A stretch of 64,000 nt of DNA, from positions 1 through 64,000 of the forward strand of contig CAZVPF010000009.1 in assembly GCA_964628195.1 (NCBI GenBank). The letters are read 5' to 3'. The notes below the pieces were generated by a model, which was given only the letters and a program-made list of their open reading frames with translations, was not told where the DNA came from and did not search any database. Positions 42,354 through 52,532 of this stretch are shown here, piece by piece. The position numbers and the translations under genes were made by a program. This DNA is from CAZVPF01 sp964628195. GTDB taxonomy: Bacteria; Planctomycetota; Phycisphaerae; Sedimentisphaerales; Anaerohalosphaeraceae. Numbering within the stretch: the first letter of the stretch is position 1; every line of letters starts with the position of its first letter.

Positions 42354-43970
42354 TTAATTATTTGTTAGTGGAATCCGCAACCAGTTAAGCCCGATTAAAG
42401 ATAAATCCATCAGGTTTACAATGCAGTCGCCATTTATTTCGCCCGTCGGCCGGGGATGTTCTGTTTCGCCGCATACCGGCAGCAGTGAATATTCATAGAC
42501 AGCCTGCAACTGCAAGATATCTAACGCCCCTGTGGAATCTGACTTACTGCCGAACAAACGAAACTCATCGAAAAAACCAGAAAAACTGTAAGCGCCAGAA
42601 GCGAGAAGATTAGCAACGGTGAATTCATCGTCTTGGGTTACAAGCGTGCCTGCGGATAAGTTGTGACTTTTCAGAAAAACCACCCCGTCCTGAGGAGTTT
42701 GGGTTCCTTTGTACCACAGCACCTGATCGCTTGCTTTTGTGCTGTCATAAGTAACGGCGTAAAAAACCCACTGGTCGGCCTCGCAGAAAACCACATCATC
42801 ATCAGTGGGGGTCCATTGATTGTTCACGCCAAGCACGAGGTGACAGTCGCTGTCATAACTTCGCAGCATTACCTGACCAAGTCGACCGCACAAACCCGTG
42901 TTTACCGTAAGCGTATTGTATGGGTCTACTGTATTGAACCATCCACAAATGGTGAAAGACTTAAGACCGTTAAGGGCCGCCTCAACAGCGGTTTCTTCGT
43001 CGCCTGCGAAGCCAAAATTCACACAGCCTGCGTTTTGCCCCATTACCGCAGCGGAAAGGTCCAAACAGGCTTGTCTAAGCCCAATTCCAAATTGAGGTTG
43101 AATTCCATTAATTAAAGACACTTCAGCACTGTCAGGCTGGGCCGAACCGTAATTGTTCCAGTTATTCTCGAAAGGCATATATATCAATGCCCCAAAAGGA
43201 TCTTCAAAAGCAGGCCCTGGAAAGATTCCTTCCTGGTCACTTGTGAAGATTTCCTCAAGCTGACTTTGTGATAATACTCCACTCGAATCGGTTTTGCTGC
43301 CATATAGTCTTACCTCATCTATCTGGCCTGTAATCTTTTCTCCAAATTCGATATGAAAATTGCTACTGTCAAGAACACCCGCATCATGATCGCGGATAAC
43401 TTTTTCCATGCTCGTACCACCAATTATCTTTTTATAAAAAATTTCATTTTGACTGGTCAAAGTGCCGTCATAAGTAACCGCGACAAACTGCCATTTATCC
43501 AAAAGTCCCCAATATGCATAAGGTGAAAGCGATCCTTCATACATGTTTACAGTTTGCCTTGGTCTTCCCCACTGGTCCTGATACAATCTCAGTATGTAGT
43601 TATATGGATCAGAATGCTTTCGGGTCCATAAATAGGACCTTGTTCCAGGTAGTTCTTCAAACCTTACCCACATGCAAATAGTGAATGATTTGAGACCGTC
43701 CAGAGCCTGCTGAACAGTATTGCCTTCCCGACCGAGTTTTACGCCGACTTGATCTACGGCCGTAAGGTCGAGGGCTTTTTTATTCATGGCGAAACTGTTT
43801 GTAAATTCGGGCCAGGGCAGGTATGCAACTTCCCCAGCGGAGCCTTTATTCTGTAAATTTTCTTCAAAGTCAAGATGAATTAACGGCTCGGGCAGCGACG
43901 CCAATACAGGGCTTAAACCAATGCTTGTTGCAATAAAGCATACTAAAACTTTTTTTATCATTTCATTCAA
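42354..43970 (-). CDS. secreted double-LamG protein with dockerin-like tail
   Basis: A 538-residue protein with a signal peptide (VLVCFIATSIGLSPVLA) and two LamG/concanavalin-like jelly-roll domains (about 25-255 and 270-490). Each begins with LDFEEN- or MPFENN-type strands and ends with the shared motif LYGSKTDSSG-LSQSQLEEIF. The C-terminal 40 residues are a single dockerin-like Ca-binding repeat, CGETEHPRPTGEINGDC then VNLMDLSLIGLNWL. LamG domains bind carbohydrate or protein. It is likely surface-bound or secreted and for glycan contact. First (most downstream) gene of the minus-strand glycan set. Confidence 0.85.
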   Translation of the reverse strand: MNEMIKKVLVCFIATSIGLSPVLASLPEPLIHLDFEENLQNKGSAGEVAYLPWPEFTNSFAMNKKALDLTAVDQVGVKLGREGNTVQQALDGLKSFTICMWVRFEELPGTRSYLWTRKHSDPYNYILRLYQDQWGRPRQTVNMYEGSLSPYAYWGLLDKWQFVAVTYDGTLTSQNEIFYKKIIGGTSMEKVIRDHDAGVLDSSNFHIEFGEKITGQIDEVRLYGSKTDSSGVLSQSQLEEIFTSDQEGIFPGPAFEDPFGALIYMPFENNWNNYGSAQPDSAEVSLINGIQPQFGIGLRQACLDLSAAVMGQNAGCVNFGFAGDEETAVEAALNGLKSFTICGWFNTVDPYNTLTVNTGLCGRLGQVMLRSYDSDCHLVLGVNNQWTPTDDDVVFCEADQWVFYAVTYDSTKASDQVLWYKGTQTPQDGVVFLKSHNLSAGTLVTQDDEFTVANLLASGAYSFSGFFDEFRLFGSKSDSTGALDILQLQAVYEYSLLPVCGETEHPRPTGEINGDCIVNLMDLSLIGLNWLRIPLTNN

Positions 43971-43982
43971 AATATAACCTCA

Positions 43983-46478
43983 TTAAGGACGGTTATCTGT
44001 TAACCAGTTCTGGCCTAAAATATTTATGTCTCCTAAATCGACAATGCAATCATTGTTTACATCACCCTCGGGGGAAGTTATCCAGTATGAGCCGCAAACA
44101 TCGGCAAGAGATAAAACCCGCCACTCATGAACCCCACCGGAGTAACCGTCCCGCAGTTTGGCAGTTACTCGTAGTTTTGACGTTTCGACAGGCTCAAAGA
44201 ATACCACGTCAAACTGATTCAGTGAGGACCAGTATCCGGATGGATTATTCACATCCTCCCACGCAGAACCGTTGAAATACTGAACCTTCCATGACTGAGG
44301 TCTGCGGAACCTGTCATAGTCGAGACCGAAGCCATAGACAGGCTCGGTATCGTCTAACCAGTATATTTCCGCGCCTGCGACGGTATGTTGCCCGTCAAAA
44401 TCATACTGAACCCACTCCTCGGTGCCTGTATGTCCTTCCCATGAAAGAACGGGCAGGGATTCGTCGAACGACCACACGGGAGGTTTAAGGTCATTTACGG
44501 CAGAAGTGGTGAAATCAGGATGAAGGCAATATGATGAGTTTGAAGCTGCGTAAGAGGTGCTCACGGAACTGCTGGAGGCGATATTGTCAATTATAATATC
44601 CTTTTCGAGAAACGCGTTTTCTGTACCCTCGGGTGTAATCACAATAAGCCCCACCGGATAACGCCCAACGACTTCACGCTTATTATTTGGTGTAACGGTT
44701 ATTACAGCCGAGTGACTCTGGCCTGGGGCAAGAGTGCCGGTCCAGTCGTAGGTTTTAATCTGTTCGTATAGCGCCCCGAGATTCTCCATGAAACCGACGG
44801 GCCAGAATTTTATTTCAACCGGATCGGGTGACGTGTTCCTTGCGGTAAGCGTTACCTGCATCGATTCGCCTTTGGCGATCGGCAGGTCTGTTGTGAAAGC
44901 AATTTCAACATCGACCGGGCTGTTATCCCCAAGAGAGCCGCTAACTTCGGCCATCGCATACAAAGCAGGCTGGGGGATAATCCTTTCGTGGCAGCCGAAT
45001 GGTTCGTAAACATAAGAATCCGGGTGGGACCTTACCCATCCGTACCACCTGTCCCCCATGACACAGGCGTAATAATAAGAGGCGGGAGTGATTTCCTCCA
45101 GTTCTGGCCATGTTTCCCTTATCCTGTCCGCCTTTATCTGCTCGTTTCTCTGGCCTCCGGGTCCGGGCCAGCCCCATCCGGCACCGTAACCCATTTGTGC
45201 GTTGTAAACCGGTTTTTTCAGCCCGGCTGATATCAGCCCGTACTGGTACTGCCTCATGCGGTAAACGGTCCAGTAGGCATTGCCCGCTCTTCCGGGGAAA
45301 GGGTGACAGGTAACGCCGTCCATGTAATTGCCATAACCTTTCCGCAGTAAAAATGGAAGCCATACTCCCACCCTTGGGCAGAGAACCGTACAGGTTGGGT
45401 CGGCAGCTTTTGCGGTGGTGTAAAAGTTTTGTAGATAGACCTCAAATTCCTCCATCCACATTGTATTGTCAACTTCGCAGAACGCTCGCCAGGTATCTAT
45501 GCGGTCCTTGAAGTGGGTTACAAGGTCCGTCACAAACTGACGGTAATCGGTAATTGTGAATTCCCAGTCCGGCAGCCCGGCAACCGAACAAATTCCGGCC
45601 TGGAAACCATAGGACTCTATATCATTGAGCATATTTTCGAGCTGCTCGAATTCGTAAACATCCTCTGTGCGTTCAAAGACGGGAGCTTCGCCCGGTTCCC
45701 AGCCCTCGGTTCCGTGAGAAGGGTTGGGATTTGCACCGCCTCCCCAATAAACGTTCAGCTCCATTTTCCTTATACCGACGAGATAATTATACTTGTGAAC
45801 ATTATCCCTTATGATCTTCGCCTGGTTGCCGGGATTATCGTATTGTTTCGGGAATACCCATGGCAATGCGCCATATTCCATGGGCCCGGTTTGCCTCCAT
45901 GCTTCTTCGACCGCCGGGCTCATCTGATATTTATTAATGCTAATATCACCAAGGTAGGTATCACCTTCAAACTGGTTCAGTTCTATGATGAATTTTGACT
46001 GCGTTGCGAGAACACCCCTTTGGTTCGGCCAGCATTTTGGAATGCCTACAACATGAGATTTGCTTTGCAGATTTAGATCATCCTCTATATCGCACAGTGC
46101 AATTATATCTATCTGATTGTTACTCCCATCTACAGCATCCATCGATATATTTGCCGATCCGCCAACAAAGTCTCCTTTTACAGAAAAGTCCACCTGCCAG
46201 AAATGAGCCTCATCCCTGAATATAAGCGTCGGCAGGGCTATCGAAACAGTAACTTTACCGTCCACGGGCCGGCTTGTTGAGATAAGCAGGCAATTCGTGC
46301 TTTCCTCAGTAACTGTGGAGAGATTTATACCCCCGGCGGGATGCTCTTCGAGTACCGTAAATCCGCTGGTTCCGCCTGAGAAGTTGGATTGGTAGATAAC
46401 CGCACCATGTACACTAAAAGGCATCAACCAAATAAAAAAAAACGTCTTAACAAATTCAACTCCTATTTCTCTTACCAA
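43983..46478 (-). CDS. clan-A glycoside hydrolase paralogue lacking nucleophile
   Basis: An 831-residue protein with a short signal-like N terminus. A beta-rich first domain (about 25-185) is followed by a (beta/alpha)8 domain resembling GH39-type enzymes (about 195-480). The acid/base Glu335 is kept in FCEVDN, but where two paralogues have Glu in a T-E-F/H context this one has Gln428 (YNAQMGYG, codon CAA). A beta-sandwich with FWPVGFMENLG and GRYPVGLIVI (about 520-620), a CBM-like discoidin region ending LRDGYSGGVHEWRV, and a dockerin-like tail with GDVNNDC follow. It may be a binding protein or a changed enzyme. It lies 1 bp before the sialidase-like gene's stop. Confidence 0.85.
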   Translation of the reverse strand: MVREIGVEFVKTFFFIWLMPFSVHGAVIYQSNFSGGTSGFTVLEEHPAGGINLSTVTEESTNCLLISTSRPVDGKVTVSIALPTLIFRDEAHFWQVDFSVKGDFVGGSANISMDAVDGSNNQIDIIALCDIEDDLNLQSKSHVVGIPKCWPNQRGVLATQSKFIIELNQFEGDTYLGDISINKYQMSPAVEEAWRQTGPMEYGALPWVFPKQYDNPGNQAKIIRDNVHKYNYLVGIRKMELNVYWGGGANPNPSHGTEGWEPGEAPVFERTEDVYEFEQLENMLNDIESYGFQAGICSVAGLPDWEFTITDYRQFVTDLVTHFKDRIDTWRAFCEVDNTMWMEEFEVYLQNFYTTAKAADPTCTVLCPRVGVWLPFLLRKGYGNYMDGVTCHPFPGRAGNAYWTVYRMRQYQYGLISAGLKKPVYNAQMGYGAGWGWPGPGGQRNEQIKADRIRETWPELEEITPASYYYACVMGDRWYGWVRSHPDSYVYEPFGCHERIIPQPALYAMAEVSGSLGDNSPVDVEIAFTTDLPIAKGESMQVTLTARNTSPDPVEIKFWPVGFMENLGALYEQIKTYDWTGTLAPGQSHSAVITVTPNNKREVVGRYPVGLIVITPEGTENAFLEKDIIIDNIASSSSVSTSYAASNSSYCLHPDFTTSAVNDLKPPVWSFDESLPVLSWEGHTGTEEWVQYDFDGQHTVAGAEIYWLDDTEPVYGFGLDYDRFRRPQSWKVQYFNGSAWEDVNNPSGYWSSLNQFDVVFFEPVETSKLRVTAKLRDGYSGGVHEWRVLSLADVCGSYWITSPEGDVNNDCIVDLGDINILGQNWLTDNRP

Positions 46479-47879
46479 CTACCAGGAATATTTGGCGGAT
46501 GAAAGTATATCATCTGTAATGTATTTGCCCAAAAGATAATACTTACGATCCGGGTACCACAAAATCCGTTTCCCTTTATACTCCGTAAAGCTGGTATATG
46601 TCGCGATTTCCGCGGTCTGCTTGGGCCCGACGATAATACCGTCCGTATCAAACAGTTCAACCGGATCACTGAACCAAATCGGCTGATGCACGTCGGGTTT
46701 ATAGTGACCCACGGCGATAAAGCCCGGCCTGCGAATATGGTTTAGCAGGTTCAGTTCCCACGAACCGTCTTGAAACTGATCGTACTGGCCAAGAGAACCT
46801 TCATTGTTATGATAAACAAGCAAAAATCGCCCGTCCGACATGGGATAAATCGGACACGGCGCAGCCGGCTGCAGCACCTCCGGACCCTGATCAAAATACC
46901 TCAACACCTCAGGTTCCTGCCAGGAACATCCATTATCCTCAGACAGGGTGTACCAGATTCTGCCCGAATAGGTTCTCAATGTCGCGAACAATCTCCCGTC
47001 GGGCAGCGTTACAACACTTGGTTCCATTCCGTTATAAATGTAAGATTTTGTTTTGTGGGGCACAGTCAGCCCCCTGCCGTTTTCGGGCAGCCAACTGATT
47101 TTAATATTGTCCCCTTCCGGGTCGTCATCAATATTATCAAAACGAATGAAATAAGCAAAACTCGAACCGTCCCACCAGCCGTTCATCTTGTAATCAACTT
47201 TCTTGCCATGGATTCCATGTGATGCGGGGGCAAGATATCGACCGTCCGGGCATCGCTGCGGGATCTGCCAGACAATCCATCCGGCCGGATTATTTGGGTT
47301 CGGATCATCATAAGGGGTTTTGGGAACCTCAATCGGCGATCCGGGTTTCCATGTCTTGCCGTTATCGTCAGAGAATAGGTAATCCATCAAACCGTACACA
47401 CATCCCGACCTCTTCTTGCTCCAGTGCGGACTGTGAGGCACGAATTCGTCAACGACCGCCCCAAAAGCGCCGTCTGCGTTTTCTTCATGACCGTCATCGA
47501 GAACAACTTCCTGACTGTAAAAACAGTAAATGCGACCGCTTTTTGAAAGGATCGGAAAAGCCCAGCTTGCCTGGAGTTTGGGAGAATCCTTTTCTGGACC
47601 GGCTATGACCTCAGGCTCGGACCATTGTTCACCGTCTGCGCTTCGGGCGAATACAATATGATTATCACCGTAAGACTCGCAGGAACTTTGCGTCCAAATC
47701 GCCAGCAGCTCATCACTTTTGGGGGCGTGAAACACACAGAAATGCTCATTGTCCTGGTCATTTCTATCCCCGTCTTTGGGAAGATAGACGACAACATCCG
47801 GGTGGCTTCGTTTCCATTCCGTTTCAGGGTTCCCTGCCTGAATCTTTTCCGTTTTTACGTCTGTAAGTTCCTGTCCCAT
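46479..47879 (-). CDS. BNR-repeat sialidase-like protein
   Basis: A 466-residue six-bladed-propeller candidate. Asp-box (BNR) motifs are visible at SADGEQWSEP, SDDNGKTWKP and SEDNGCSWQEP, and the sequence TLRTYSGRIWYTLS fits the sialidase fold. Family members hydrolyse sialic or related acids, or only bind glycans. There is no signal peptide (ATG 47879 or TTG 47888), so it is cytoplasmic or secreted by another route, unusual beside secreted neighbours. It is the second gene of the minus-strand block. Substrate unknown. Confidence 0.82.
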   Translation of the reverse strand: MGQELTDVKTEKIQAGNPETEWKRSHPDVVVYLPKDGDRNDQDNEHFCVFHAPKSDELLAIWTQSSCESYGDNHIVFARSADGEQWSEPEVIAGPEKDSPKLQASWAFPILSKSGRIYCFYSQEVVLDDGHEENADGAFGAVVDEFVPHSPHWSKKRSGCVYGLMDYLFSDDNGKTWKPGSPIEVPKTPYDDPNPNNPAGWIVWQIPQRCPDGRYLAPASHGIHGKKVDYKMNGWWDGSSFAYFIRFDNIDDDPEGDNIKISWLPENGRGLTVPHKTKSYIYNGMEPSVVTLPDGRLFATLRTYSGRIWYTLSEDNGCSWQEPEVLRYFDQGPEVLQPAAPCPIYPMSDGRFLLVYHNNEGSLGQYDQFQDGSWELNLLNHIRRPGFIAVGHYKPDVHQPIWFSDPVELFDTDGIIVGPKQTAEIATYTSFTEYKGKRILWYPDRKYYLLGKYITDDILSSAKYSW

Positions 47880-47984
47880 TATTTTCAAACCTGTAAATCC
47901 AATATCATAATTTCAAAAAATACACCACTTCGCAACGATCGAATAACGAAGTGGTGTCAAACGTACTAATTAAAAAAAACGAGA

Positions 47985-48818
47985 TTACTTCTTGCGCCTT
48001 GCCAGGCATGCAAACAACCCCATACCCAGCATTGTAAACGTCGCCGGTTCCGGAACTTCTTCAGAACTCATGTCATTCCAGAAGATCCACTTCAATGTAT
48101 CATTGGCGGAAAGGTCACCGCTGGTGTCGGTCTTGCTGCCGTACACTTTGATGTTGTCAATGATGACATTGCTTCCTAAACCGAAATGAATGGGATAATT
48201 GGACGCGTTGACGGCTCCTGCGTCCGCCGTTTGACGAATACCATGCAAAAACGCCGTACCCGCGGAAATATCATTCCTGTAAAAACCAACGTTATTACTG
48301 GTCGACGTTCCGTCATAGGTCATCGCGAAAAATGCCCACGTGTTCTCATAACCAAACCATCCGTTATCCGCCGGCGACCCCCATACATCGTTGACAACGC
48401 CGCGTTGCCGGCCCCACTGGTCCGTCCTTGCCTGGATGTTGTAATCATACTGGTTGATATTCTCACGACGATTTACCGGCGCGGCATTGACCAACTTGGC
48501 GCCTTTAACCCAGAAACTGATCGTAAAAGACTGCAAACCGTTGAGCGCGTCGATTACGCCCCCCTGACCAGCCGCGAGGGAACCGAGTGTAATCGTGTCG
48601 GAAATCCCGCTGATGTCCAGTGCTCTCGAAGTAAGGCCGGCTTTCGCTGTGGCCACACCATCGGTGAACACCTTGGGGCTGCCATCGCTAAGATACGCCG
48701 TTTCCCCTGCGGTTCCAAAGTTTTCCATGCTGTCACCGGAAAAACTCAGATCTACAATCAGATCAGCAACAGCGAAGTTACAAACCGCCAAAATCATTAA
48801 AACAATTGACTTTTTCAT
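47985..48818 (-). CDS. LamG PEP-CTERM protein
   Basis: A 277-residue secreted protein: a signal peptide (VLMILAVCNFAVA), a single LamG/concanavalin-like domain (about 20-245, with WVKGAKLVNAAPVN and WAFFAMTYDGTST), the family end motif VYGSKTDTSGDLSANDTLKW, and the PEP-CTERM tail VPEPATFTMLGMGLFACLAR. ATG 48818 follows a GGAGGAG ribosome site; the frame opens 17 codons earlier. It differs from its LamG neighbours, which carry dockerin-like tails, by membrane-sorting instead. Confidence 0.87.
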   Translation of the reverse strand: MKKSIVLMILAVCNFAVADLIVDLSFSGDSMENFGTAGETAYLSDGSPKVFTDGVATAKAGLTSRALDISGISDTITLGSLAAGQGGVIDALNGLQSFTISFWVKGAKLVNAAPVNRRENINQYDYNIQARTDQWGRQRGVVNDVWGSPADNGWFGYENTWAFFAMTYDGTSTSNNVGFYRNDISAGTAFLHGIRQTADAGAVNASNYPIHFGLGSNVIIDNIKVYGSKTDTSGDLSANDTLKWIFWNDMSSEEVPEPATFTMLGMGLFACLARRKK

Positions 48819-48878
48819 TTTTTCTCCTCCAAAAAGGAACAATAAAAAATATTTAACAACAACATACACAAAAATGAA

Positions 48879-49733
48879 TCAAAAGAAATACTCTCTGCCG
48901 CCGGCAGGCCAACTGTCGTACCTTCCAACGGCATTTTCATCATCAACACCAATCTTCTCAGGTTTAGACTGGTTCATCGTTCTTCGGTCCAGCGCGATTT
49001 CCGTGGGATCATTCCAGCTTACAGATCCATCCACATGAACAACATTTGCCCCCGTGGGAAGCCCGCCCTTCGGATGAGCAATGCTGCTGGCGGGTACGCC
49101 GCTCGAATTGCCCGGGAAGTTCCAATCATGCATCGACCTGTAATTCTTATCTCCCGCAAGCAAATAATGACCCGGATCACTCACTCTTTTCGCGGATTCG
49201 GGTACACCAATCTTTGGCACTACGTCCGACGCGGGCGTCAAGCCGACCAGTGAAACACTTCCCACATGCCAGTAACCCGCCGGCCATTGACCACCGCCTG
49301 CCGACTTGACCAGTTGCCCTTCATGCCCTTCTTCCCAGAGGATATAATCTTTGTTATTGCCCGCATAACCAGGACAGACCCATATCTTGTCATCCATCTG
49401 AAAAGACTCCCGGCAATACTCAAAAGGCTCTGCAAGCATAACACCCGGCCTGGCACGGACACCCGGTTCATGATTGGGCTTATCAACATCCGATACCTGC
49501 GTATAACGAGGAATCCACGAACCGAATTCCTGGGCATAAAGAGTGTGAATGACCCCGATCTGCCTGAACTGCGCCCCGCAGACCGTGCGCCTGGCAAGCT
49601 CTTTTACTTTCGCCAGCGACGGCATCAGTATCGCCATCAGCAAAGCGATAATCGAAATCACAACCAAAAGCTCGATCAGGGTAAACCCGCTTCGCGTCAA
49701 CATTCTTTTATCAAAAATCCGTTTCACAATCAT
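48879..49733 (-). CDS. type IV pilin-like (DUF1559-type) pseudopilin
   Basis: A 284-residue protein with a prepilin leader: MLTRSGFTLIELLVVISIIALL, where cleavage before Phe16 and methylation are expected (two basic residues precede). The long hydrophobic helix and the later Gly/His-rich block of the type HVDGSVSWND near the C terminus are the DUF1559 pattern seen in many planctomycetal proteins. Such pseudopilins may form secretion fibres or surface filaments. It is embedded between secreted glycan-binding genes, so a role in exporting or presenting them is suggested by position only. Confidence 0.85.
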   Translation of the reverse strand: MIVKRIFDKRMLTRSGFTLIELLVVISIIALLMAILMPSLAKVKELARRTVCGAQFRQIGVIHTLYAQEFGSWIPRYTQVSDVDKPNHEPGVRARPGVMLAEPFEYCRESFQMDDKIWVCPGYAGNNKDYILWEEGHEGQLVKSAGGGQWPAGYWHVGSVSLVGLTPASDVVPKIGVPESAKRVSDPGHYLLAGDKNYRSMHDWNFPGNSSGVPASSIAHPKGGLPTGANVVHVDGSVSWNDPTEIALDRRTMNQSKPEKIGVDDENAVGRYDSWPAGGREYFF

Positions 49734-49757
49734 AATTCCTCAATAAATAAAGATCGA

Positions 49758-51443
49758 TTAGTTTCCAATCAGCCAGTCATAACTCACATTGGCAACGTCC
49801 TCAATATCGACCACGCAGTCCGCATTGGTATCGCCCGCCGGGACAGGATAACCCTCAGTTCCGCAAACGAAATTATGATAGACCTTCGACGCAACATACC
49901 GAATCTGCTCCAGGCTAAGCGCCCCGCTGCCGTCCGTCTTACTCCCGAACAGATAAACCTCATCGGCAAATCCGTCATAGGCCGGAAACATCAGGATGGG
50001 CTCATTTGAATTTTCGAGCACCCCAGCGGATTGCGCTCTGGATGTACGAAATCCTGCCGTCAACACCGGCGTTGCGTAATACCATTTTTCTTCCTGCCCG
50101 AAATCATCGGCGTTATAGGTAACCGCCCGGAACTGCCAACCGTCAGCAGGTTGGAAATTCCACCATGCTTTGGGGTCCGTAGGACTCCAGTTGTTATTCA
50201 ACACCGTGCGTACCGCACTGCCCCAGTCATTGTTATTCATGATCCGCAACTTGTATTCATACAGTTGTCCGTCTCGTTTCTGGAAGAAGAACATGGTCGT
50301 GCCGTTTTTAATATTGGTCTCATCTACCTTCATCCATCCGCAGATCGTAAAAGATCGCAAACCGTTCAAGGCTTGTTTCATGGGGGCGTTCGGATCATTA
50401 TTATTGTCATAACGAACCCCGCCGTTCTCTTCAGAAGAATTTTGAGACGTTCGCATCGAAAGGTCCAGGCACTGCCCGCGAATCCCTTCCGCAAATCCGG
50501 GGCCTATCACTGAATTCGTCTCTTCGTCATAAGCGCTGAGTACTGTTACTTCACTGCCGCCAGCAGTCCCGATATTATCCCATATCCCATCATAAGGAAG
50601 GTAAACCAAAGGCTCGGGTACATTCGCAGGGTCAAAAAGCGGATCCGACGGTGGCGTCGTCGTGATCAACTGTCGAACCTCCTCAATCTGCTGGGCGGTG
50701 AGAATCTGGTTAAAAACACGAATCTCATCAAGGGAACCGTCATAAGAATGTCTTCCAATGATATCGTCATCGCCGATGACCAGAGGCTGATCCGAGCCCC
50801 CCAAAGATCCGCCGTCCAGAGAACCGTATGTCGCTGAATTCCCCGCCTGAACATAACTCGCCGCGATTTCCGTTCCATAATACCAAGTCACATTTTCCGA
50901 AGTCGCGGACCCGTCATACGTTACCGCGAAAAAGGTCCACGTATCTTCAGTAGCGAACCAGTGGAACTGGTCCTCCCAGACATTGTTCACGATCAAACGC
51001 AGGCGACCGAAATCATCAAACATTATCCTCAAATAACCCGGACCTGCCGCCCCGCCGTTTCCATGACGTGTCAAAATGGTTGTTGCATTAACAGGGACCG
51101 AATCGGATCGAAACCAACCGCAGATCGTAAACTGCTCCAAGCCGCTGTCAAGAACCGCGTCTGTAAACCCGCCATCCGGATAGTAAACAGTACCACCGGC
51201 GGAGTAATGACTTGCGGGGTTATAGCGTACACAATTACCCCATACTCCCTCGTCTGAATACGGCGCATGGTTTTGATAAATAATATACTCGGCTTGATCA
51301 TTTCCGGATCCCGTCTGACTGGCCCAGTTAGAGTTAAACGGCATATAAATAACCGGCTGGGGGATGGCCCCGAAAACAGCGGAACTAAACAAAACCAAAG
51401 ATATCGCAATAAACAGATTAAAACGTATAGACCTTTTCATCAT
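49758..51443 (-). CDS. secreted double-LamG protein with dockerin-like tail
   Basis: A 561-residue protein: a signal peptide (NLFIAISLVLFSSAVFGA), two LamG-type domains (about 30-270 and 285-510) with the motif WTFFAVTYDGSAT in the first and LFGSKTDGSGALSLEQIR in the second, and the tail CGTEGYPVPAGDTNADC then VDIEDVANVSYDWL. ATG 51443 with GGAG six bases upstream was chosen; a TTG lies 12 bases earlier. Likely surface-exposed glycan contact. It is similar in layout to the proteins at 42354 and 55179, suggesting duplication. Confidence 0.85.
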   Translation of the reverse strand: MMKRSIRFNLFIAISLVLFSSAVFGAIPQPVIYMPFNSNWASQTGSGNDQAEYIIYQNHAPYSDEGVWGNCVRYNPASHYSAGGTVYYPDGGFTDAVLDSGLEQFTICGWFRSDSVPVNATTILTRHGNGGAAGPGYLRIMFDDFGRLRLIVNNVWEDQFHWFATEDTWTFFAVTYDGSATSENVTWYYGTEIAASYVQAGNSATYGSLDGGSLGGSDQPLVIGDDDIIGRHSYDGSLDEIRVFNQILTAQQIEEVRQLITTTPPSDPLFDPANVPEPLVYLPYDGIWDNIGTAGGSEVTVLSAYDEETNSVIGPGFAEGIRGQCLDLSMRTSQNSSEENGGVRYDNNNDPNAPMKQALNGLRSFTICGWMKVDETNIKNGTTMFFFQKRDGQLYEYKLRIMNNNDWGSAVRTVLNNNWSPTDPKAWWNFQPADGWQFRAVTYNADDFGQEEKWYYATPVLTAGFRTSRAQSAGVLENSNEPILMFPAYDGFADEVYLFGSKTDGSGALSLEQIRYVASKVYHNFVCGTEGYPVPAGDTNADCVVDIEDVANVSYDWLIGN

Positions 51444-51482
51444 AATAGTCTCCAATATATTGAATATTACATGCTTTTTTCA

Positions 51483-52532
51483 TTACGGACGAATGTCGGT
51501 CATCCAGCCGTTCGCCAGTTTTGCAAAATCGTCTAAGTCGACCTCACAGTCGCCAGTCAGGTCGCCAAGCGGACTTGGATTTAAATAGCTGCCGCAAACT
51601 TCAGATATTATGTTGCTTCTAACTTGCTCAATCTGTTCCTTTGTCAAAACCCCTGAAGCATCGGTTTTACTGCCGAATATTTTGAGGGCTTCGAGTTTTC
51701 CCGCGAAGGTCGCCGGGTATTCAGACGTCATGTCATAATCCATAATAAACTCGTCTTCCACCTCATCGTAAACCCAGCGTGTCGCCGTATCTGCTGTATT
51801 GCCGACCCATGCCAGGTCCGTGACATTGGCGACCGCGCCTTCAAAAAGAACTCCGTAATAGGAGGTATTCTGAATGGTTCGCGGATGGAGCGTACCGCTG
51901 AAAATTCCTGAATGGCATACGACGTTCTGAACGTCGAAGGGATTGCTGCCCGGATCGACGGTTCCATCATAAGAGAGAGCAAAGAAAGCCCACTGATCCT
52001 GGTCGAACTGACCAAGCCAGTGTACCCCAACCTCTCCGAACGGGTCGGTTTCAATCTGGTTGTTCACGATCAACGAAAGCCTGTTCCATCTATCGGTTGT
52101 TATCGCGATCGCATGGTCCCCATTGCTGTCCAAGGCCGAAAACAGTATCGATCCGGCATGATTAGGGTCGCCATACACACCCGCGGGCATTTTTATCGCC
52201 ATGGTAACCGTAAAGGACATCAGGCCGCTTAAAGCCGATTGAACCGGGGTTTGCGACACAGTGTCGCCATAAACAACGGCCCCTCCGACTTCATCGAACT
52301 GACCTGAAGTCTGATCAAAACATTCAGATAATATCCCCGTTCCAAACTGAGGTTCCACTCCGCCATTTTGAACAACGCTGCCGAAATCAGTCCCCGCGCT
52401 GCCGGAACTTGTCCAGTTGCCGTTAAAATCAAGAGATATAATCGGCTCGGGCAAATCTGCCATAGAAAGACCGGGAAAAAACATGAGCAAAACGACCATG
52501 AATAGCCACAATGAGACGTGTCTTCTTTTCAT
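51483..52532 (-). CDS. secreted LamG protein with dockerin-like tail
   Basis: A 349-residue protein: signal peptide (WLFMVVLLMFFPGLSMA), one LamG-type domain (about 28-300) with WAFFALSYDGTVD, the ending motif IFGSKTDASGVLTKEQIEQV, and the tail CGSYLNPSPLGDLTGDC then VDLDDFAKLANGWM. A GGAGGTAAA ribosome site precedes the ATG. It is the first gene of the minus-strand glycan block, divergent from the next glycoside hydrolase gene. Confidence 0.85.
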   Translation of the reverse strand: MKRRHVSLWLFMVVLLMFFPGLSMADLPEPIISLDFNGNWTSSGSAGTDFGSVVQNGGVEPQFGTGILSECFDQTSGQFDEVGGAVVYGDTVSQTPVQSALSGLMSFTVTMAIKMPAGVYGDPNHAGSILFSALDSNGDHAIAITTDRWNRLSLIVNNQIETDPFGEVGVHWLGQFDQDQWAFFALSYDGTVDPGSNPFDVQNVVCHSGIFSGTLHPRTIQNTSYYGVLFEGAVANVTDLAWVGNTADTATRWVYDEVEDEFIMDYDMTSEYPATFAGKLEALKIFGSKTDASGVLTKEQIEQVRSNIISEVCGSYLNPSPLGDLTGDCEVDLDDFAKLANGWMTDIRP

